Below, piece by piece: positions 59,719 to 64,000 of a stretch of DNA of 64,000 nt (position 1 is the stretch's first letter; every line of letters starts with the position of its first letter). The position numbers were made by a program, and so were the translations under genes. Below the pieces are notes generated by a model, which searched no databases, was not told where the DNA came from, and worked only from the letters and a program-made list of their open reading frames with translations. This DNA comes from Streptomyces filamentosus. Its GTDB lineage: Bacteria; Actinomycetota; Actinomycetes; Streptomycetales; Streptomycetaceae. The stretch is from assembly GCF_014654895.1 (NCBI RefSeq), contig NZ_BNBE01000004.1:1178001-1242000 (forward strand). The letters are read 5' to 3'.

Positions 59719-60494
59719 CCCGCACCGAAGGAGACGTCATATCCGCGGGCCCCCTGGGCGCGGAGCCCGTCGCGGCGCTGTACGACTGCGTGATCACGCA
59801 CGTCCGCCGCACGCCGCTGCACCACACGCTGCGGCACCGCACCTACCTGTGGTGCGTGGACCTCGACCACCTGCCGGTGCTGCCCCGGCCACTGCGTCCG
59901 CTCGCCCGTTTCGACGCCCGCGACCACTTCGCCGGCACCGCCGGCTCCCTCCGCGCCGGGCTCGACGCCTTCCTCGCCGCGCACGACATCGACCTGGGCG
60001 GCGGGCGGGTGGTGATGCTGGCGCACGCCCGGGTCTTCGGGTACGTCTTCAACCCGCTGAGCGTGTTCTGGTGCCGCGATGCCTCCGGCGCCCTGGTGTG
60101 CGTGGTCGCGGAGGTCCACAACACCTACGGGCAGCGCCACTGCTACCTGCTGCGGACGGACGATGCGGACGAGGCCGTGGCGGACAAAACCTTCTACGTC
60201 TCGCCGTTCTTCGCGGTCGACGGCCGCTACCGGATGCGCCTGCCGCTGCCCGGGGAGCGCCTGGCCCTGACCGTCCACCTGGAGAACGACGACGGCAGGG
60301 CGTTCACCGCGGTCGTCCGCGGCCGCCGCCGGCCCGCCACCGTGCCCGCGCTGCTGGCCGCGGCCGCGCGCAGACCCTGGTCCACCGCCGCGGTCTCGGC
60401 CGGCATCCGCCGCCACGGCGTCCACCTGCTGCTGCGCGGACTCCCCGTGCACCCACGTCCCCGTTCCGCCCCGCAGAAAGGCACGCTGTCGTGA
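59715..60494 (+). CDS. DUF1365 protein
   Basis: 259 residues. DUF1365 motifs: YDCVITHVRRTPLHHTLRHRTYLWCVDLDHL, ARVFGYVFNPLSVFWCRD, VVAEVHNTYGQRHCYLL, and FYVSPFFAVDGRYRMRLPLP. No transmembrane segment. It corresponds to Rv0448c. The partner of lipid-methylating enzymes in many bacteria, its reaction is not established. GTG 59715 overlaps the FAD gene's stop; the end overlaps the next gene. Confidence 0.9.
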   Translation: MTRTEGDVISAGPLGAEPVAALYDCVITHVRRTPLHHTLRHRTYLWCVDLDHLPVLPRPLRPLARFDARDHFAGTAGSLRAGLDAFLAAHDIDLGGGRVVMLAHARVFGYVFNPLSVFWCRDASGALVCVVAEVHNTYGQRHCYLLRTDDADEAVADKTFYVSPFFAVDGRYRMRLPLPGERLALTVHLENDDGRAFTAVVRGRRRPATVPALLAAAARRPWSTAAVSAGIRRHGVHLLLRGLPVHPRPRSAPQKGTLS

Positions 60495-61825
60495 CCCGCC
60501 CCGCCCTCACCTCCGAAAGCCGCTCCCGGCTCGCCGGCCGCACCCTCGACGTCCCCGAGCAGACGCCGCCGGGCGGCCCCGCGACCGCTGCGCCCCTCAG
60601 CCGTGCGGACGTCGACGCCGACCACTGGCCGGACGTGGTCCGGATCCCCTCGGCCGGCCCTGCCCGGACCGCCGTCGCCCGGTACCTGGTGAGCCGGGCC
60701 CTGGACAAGTTGTCCCTGACCGGTCCTCCGGCCGGTACGCGTCCTTCGGCGGTGGGCCCGCACCTGACGCTCCACGACTCCGATGCCTTTTACCAGCGCA
60801 TCGGGCGTGACGGGCTGATCGGCTTCGGCGAGTCCTACCTGGCCGGCGAATGGGACAGCGACGACCTGGCTGGCGTCCTGACCGTCCTCGCCGCCCACGC
60901 CGACGAGCTGGTGCCCGCTCCGCTGCGCCGGCTCCGGGGCCTGTGGGTGTCGGCCCGCCCCGTCGCCGACCGGAACACCCGCGACGGGGCCCGCGCCAAC
61001 ATCCAGCGCCACTACGACCTCTCCAACGACCTGTTCGCCACGTTCCTCGACGCCACCTTCACGTACTCGTCGGCGGTCTTCACCGGGTTCCCCGCCCGCT
61101 TCGAGTCCCTCGCCTCCGCGCAGCACCGCAAGATCGACAGGCTTCTGGACCTCGCCGGCGTCGGCGAGGGCACCCGGCTGCTGGAGATCGGCACCGGCTG
61201 GGGCGAACTCGCCCTGCGGGCCGCCGCCCGCGGCGCGCGAGTCACCACCCTGACCCTCTCCGCCGAGCAGGCGGCCCTGGCCCGCGAGCGGATCGCGGCG
61301 GCCGGACTCGCCGACCGGGTGGACGTCCAGCTGCGCGACTACCGCGACGCGGAAGGGCGGTACGACGCCGTGATCAGTGTCGAGATGATCGAAGCGGTCG
61401 GCGCGGAGTACTGGCCCGCCTACTTCAGGGCCCTGCGCCGCGCGCTCGCGCCCGGCGGCAGGATCGCCCTGCAGGCCATCACCATGGGCCACCGGCAGAT
61501 GCTCCACACCGCCGCCACCCACACCTTCATCAGCAAGTACGTCTTCCCCGGCGGTCTGATCCCCTCCCGCGAGGCCATCGCCGCGCACTCGGCCGCCGCC
61601 GGTCTGCGCACGGTCGCCGACGACGGCTTCGGCGAGCACTACGCCGAGACCCTGCGCCTGTGGCGGGAACGGTTCGCCGCCCACCGCCCCGCCGTCACCG
61701 GCCTCGGCTTCGACCCGGTCTTCCAGCGCATGTGGGAGTTCTACCTCGCCTACTCGGAAGCCGGATTCCGCTCCCGCTACCTCGACGTCCGCCAGCTCCT
61801 CCTCACCGAAGGAACCCCCCGATGA
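60491..61825 (+). CDS. Cyclopropane-fatty-acid-synthase-like methyltransferase 1
   Basis: 444 residues. A C-terminal SAM-dependent domain (LLEIGTGWGELALRAA motif I, SAEQ) follows a CFA N-terminal domain (RIGRDGLIGFGESYLAGEWDSDDL, IQRHYDLSNDLFATFLD). The active-site segment reads SVEMIEAVGAEYW; the CFAS bicarbonate-site Glu is kept. It is the likely counterpart of Rv0447c (ufaA1) and adds a methylene/methyl unit from SAM to membrane lipid acyl chains. GTG 60491 overlaps DUF1365 (GTGA). Confidence 0.9.
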   Translation: MTRPALTSESRSRLAGRTLDVPEQTPPGGPATAAPLSRADVDADHWPDVVRIPSAGPARTAVARYLVSRALDKLSLTGPPAGTRPSAVGPHLTLHDSDAFYQRIGRDGLIGFGESYLAGEWDSDDLAGVLTVLAAHADELVPAPLRRLRGLWVSARPVADRNTRDGARANIQRHYDLSNDLFATFLDATFTYSSAVFTGFPARFESLASAQHRKIDRLLDLAGVGEGTRLLEIGTGWGELALRAAARGARVTTLTLSAEQAALARERIAAAGLADRVDVQLRDYRDAEGRYDAVISVEMIEAVGAEYWPAYFRALRRALAPGGRIALQAITMGHRQMLHTAATHTFISKYVFPGGLIPSREAIAAHSAAAGLRTVADDGFGEHYAETLRLWRERFAAHRPAVTGLGFDPVFQRMWEFYLAYSEAGFRSRYLDVRQLLLTEGTPR

Positions 61826-63108
61826 AGTCCGCCGCCGACCGACTCGCCCGACTCCTCGGCCACTTCCTCCCGGGGCCGCTCCCCGTGCGCGTCCGGGCCT
61901 GGGACGGCAGCCAGACGGGCCCCGCCGACGCGCCCCTGGTGGTCCTCCGCTCGCCCGACGCGCTGCGCCGCCTTGTGTGGCAACCGGGCGAGCTCGGCGT
62001 GGCCGAGGCGTACGTCACCGGCGACCTGAACGTCGAGGGCGACCTCGCCGACGCCCTCTCCCGAGCCGGCCGCAGCGTCCGCGACCGGCCCGCGACACGC
62101 CCCGGACCCGCGGGCATGGCCGCGGCCACCGCCCTCGCCGTACGCCTCGGTGCCGTCGGTCCGCCCCCGAAGCGGCCCGACGGGCGGGCACGTCTGACCG
62201 GTGGTCTGCACAGCGTCGCGCGGGACCGGGCGGGCATCAGCCATCACTACGACCTCTCCAACGACTTCTACGCGCTCCTCCTCGACGAGTCGATGGCGTA
62301 CTCCTGCGGCTACTGGACCCGGCCCGGCGATCCGGCCTACACCCTGGCCGACGCGCAGCGCGACAAACTCGACCTGATCTGCCGCAAACTCGGCTTGGGC
62401 CCCGGGGACCGGCTGCTCGACGTCGGCTGCGGCTGGGGCTCCCTCACCGTCCACGCGGCGCGCGCGCACAAGGCCCGCGTCACCGCGGTCACCCTGTCCC
62501 GCGCCCAGCACGAGTTCGTCACCGCGCGGGCCGCACGCGAGGGGGTGTCCGACCTCGTGGACGTCCAGCTGCGGCACTGGCGCGACATCGACGGCGGCGG
62601 CTACGACGCGGCCGCGGCCGTCGAGATGGGCGAACACGTCGGCGACGCCGAGTACCCCGCCTTCGCCGCCAAGCTCCACGACGTGCTGCGTCCCGGAGGC
62701 CGGCTCCTGATCCAGCAGATGTCCCGCGGCTCCCACGCACCCGGCGGAGGCGCCTTCATCGAGACGTACATCGCCCCCGACATGCACATGCGCCCCGTCG
62801 GCCGCACCGTGGACATCCTGGAGACCGCCGGCCTGGAGGCCCGCTCCGTCGAATCGCTCCGCGAGCACTACACGACGACCATCGACGCCTGGCGCTCCAC
62901 CCTCGAACAGCGCTGGAGCGACGTCGAGGCCCTCGTCGGAACGACCACCGCCCGCGTCTGGCGCCTCTATCTGGCCGGCGCGTCGCTCGCCTTCTCCGAA
63001 CGCCGCATGGGCGTCGACCAGATCCTCGCCGTACGCCCCACCCGCGAAGGGGCGTCGGCCATGCCGGCGACCCCCGCCGCCTGGTACGCCGAGGAGGGGC
63101 CGGCGTGA
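61822..63108 (+). CDS. Cyclopropane-fatty-acid-synthase-like methyltransferase 2
   Basis: 428 residues. A second, clearly divergent CFA-synthase family member: ISHHYDLSNDFYALLLDESMAYSCGYW, motif I LLDVGCGWGSLTVHAA, and active segment AVEMGEHVGDAEY. The N-terminal domain (VRAWDGSQTGPADAPLVVLRSPDALRRLVWQPGELGVAEAYVTGDLNVEGDL) is present. Two different enzymes in tandem, one ufaA1-like and one closer to the GEHVG class, suggest two successive modifications. ATG 61822 overlaps the previous stop (ATGA). Confidence 0.9.
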   Translation: MKSAADRLARLLGHFLPGPLPVRVRAWDGSQTGPADAPLVVLRSPDALRRLVWQPGELGVAEAYVTGDLNVEGDLADALSRAGRSVRDRPATRPGPAGMAAATALAVRLGAVGPPPKRPDGRARLTGGLHSVARDRAGISHHYDLSNDFYALLLDESMAYSCGYWTRPGDPAYTLADAQRDKLDLICRKLGLGPGDRLLDVGCGWGSLTVHAARAHKARVTAVTLSRAQHEFVTARAAREGVSDLVDVQLRHWRDIDGGGYDAAAAVEMGEHVGDAEYPAFAAKLHDVLRPGGRLLIQQMSRGSHAPGGGAFIETYIAPDMHMRPVGRTVDILETAGLEARSVESLREHYTTTIDAWRSTLEQRWSDVEALVGTTTARVWRLYLAGASLAFSERRMGVDQILAVRPTREGASAMPATPAAWYAEEGPA

Positions 63109-63935
63109 CCGGAACCGACTGGGGCGCCCTCGGCGTCAACCTCGCCGCCGCCGCGGCGACGGCCGGGGCGGTGCTCCTCGCCACCTTCGCGATCGCCGTG
63201 CGCCGCGGACTGCACCGCCTCGTCGACATCGCCTGGGGACTCGCCTTCGCCGCCGTCGCCGCCGTCACCTGGCTGCTCTCCGCCGGCCACGGCGACGACG
63301 GCCGACGCCTGCTCGTCGCCGCGGCGACCCTCCTGTGGGGGCTGCGGCTGGCCGCCCACATCGCCCACCGCTCCCGCGGACACGGTGAGGACCCCCGCTA
63401 CACCGCCCTCCTCGACAAGGCGCCCGGAAACCGGACCCTGTACGCGCTGCGCATCGTCTACCTCGGCCAGGCGGCCCTCGTCTGGCTGATCTCCCTCCCC
63501 GTCCAGGCCGCCTCCTACAGCTCCGCGCCCCTGGACGCCCTCGCGTACTGCGGGCTCGCGCTGTGGGCGACCGGTCTCGTCTTCGAGGCCGTCGGCGACC
63601 ACCAGCTGGCCCGCTTCAAGGCGGACCCCGCCAACCGGGGACGGATCATGGACCAGGGCCTGTGGGCCTGGACCCGGCACCCCAACTACTTCGGCGACAG
63701 CCTCGTCTGGTGGGGCCTGTACCTCCTCGCCTGCACCGCCTGGCAGCCGGCCCTCGCCGTCCTCGTCTCCCCGGTCCTCATGACCCTGCTCCTCACCATC
63801 GGCAGCGGCAAGCGCCTCCTGGAGAAGCACATGGCCCACCGCCCCGGCTACGCCGCGTACACCGCGCGCACCAGCGGCTTCCTCCCCCTGCCACCCCGCA
63901 AAGCCGTTCCCGGAAAGCCGGAGCGTATGACATGA
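63105..63935 (+). CDS. DUF1295 membrane protein
   Basis: 276 residues with six or seven transmembrane helices. The C-terminal steroid-reductase/ICMT-like core GLWAWTRHPNYFGDSLVWWGLYL is the DUF1295 signature for NAD(P)H or SAM binding. It corresponds to Rv0446c. It may reduce a modified lipid. GTG 63105 overlaps the previous stop; its own stop overlaps the start of a further gene (ATGA). Confidence 0.9.
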   Translation: MTGTDWGALGVNLAAAAATAGAVLLATFAIAVRRGLHRLVDIAWGLAFAAVAAVTWLLSAGHGDDGRRLLVAAATLLWGLRLAAHIAHRSRGHGEDPRYTALLDKAPGNRTLYALRIVYLGQAALVWLISLPVQAASYSSAPLDALAYCGLALWATGLVFEAVGDHQLARFKADPANRGRIMDQGLWAWTRHPNYFGDSLVWWGLYLLACTAWQPALAVLVSPVLMTLLLTIGSGKRLLEKHMAHRPGYAAYTARTSGFLPLPPRKAVPGKPERMT

Positions 63936-64000
63936 GCGGATCCGATCGGAGCAGCGCCTTCCCGGCTCTCCACCTGCCCGAGCCCAGGTTTCTGCCTGCG
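63932..64000 (+). CDS. Next operon gene, 5' end only
   Basis: ATG 63932 overlaps the DUF1295 stop by 4 nt and the frame stays open to the window edge (MSGSDRSSAFPALHLPEPRF...). Too short to identify. It continues the SigK-type operon. Confidence 0.6.
   Translation, partial: MSGSDRSSAFPALHLPEPRFLPA

Overview
The window is very GC-rich, with strong third-position G/C bias, frequent GTG starts, 4-nt ATGA/GTGA gene overlaps and actinobacterial families (conservon, chaplin, DUF4235/DUF3618, DUF397, NicO). This fits a Streptomyces-type chromosome. About 57 protein genes, one tRNA, several decayed gene fragments and a set of regulatory signals can be supported from sequence.

Layout. 0-12.6 kb is mixed: the 3' end of a LuxR regulator, a maltokinase-cap-like protein, a cytochrome P450, a secreted CBM2/beta-helix protein behind a palindromic operator, a TetR gene, an AidB-type acyl-CoA dehydrogenase, a small membrane peptide/ECF sigma/membrane protein trio, an ABC-F ATPase behind an apparent leader peptide, and an AlkZ-like DNA glycosylase. 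12.7-30.5 kb is a stress-signalling block: coupled holin-X/DUF3618/DUF4235 genes, a phospholipase D, two proteins sharing an unnamed helical domain, a GlsB-like protein, three STAS proteins, a 1408-residue kinase/receiver/phosphatase/anti-sigma fusion, and a six-gene overlapping operon rsbR-rsbS-rsbT-rsbX-like-hybrid kinase-receiver/PP2C (a stressosome plus output). The block lies exactly between an intact tRNA-Pro(GGG) and a decayed copy of that tRNA's 3' end plus terminator, in the same orientation, so it may be an old island. 30.6-34.4 kb is a conservon (cvnA-B-C-D plus a GAF protein). 34.6-42.8 kb is ordinary housekeeping/accessory sequence with GNAT, DinB, ArsR, phosphoesterase, aldo/keto reductase, SRPBCC, DUF3050 and Lrp genes and a few gene fossils. 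42.8-43.55 kb holds three decayed or truncated genes.

43.9-64 kb is a SigK regulon. sigK-rskA, a peroxiredoxin, then an overlapping operon of FAD oxidoreductase, DUF1365, two cyclopropane-fatty-acid-synthase-like methyltransferases and DUF1295 recapitulate the Mycobacterium tuberculosis sigK locus (Rv0449c-Rv0444c). A fasciclin-domain lipoprotein, the family of the SigK targets Mpt70/Mpt83, is also present. Five to seven genes or operons here carry the same promoter-like signal, CC(A/C)ATCC-16 bp-CGAA, including sigK itself, the FAD/lipid operon, a membrane molybdopterin oxidoreductase followed by fasciclin, DUF4394, and more weakly MMPL, a HATPase and a chaplin. This is the strongest candidate for an undescribed system: a cell-envelope redox/lipid-modification regulon larger than the mycobacterial one. 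A nickel-exporter/TPR/DUF4331 cluster beside it has a perfect match to the Streptomyces nickel repressor (Nur) box upstream.

All functional calls come from reading motifs by eye; no database searches were run.
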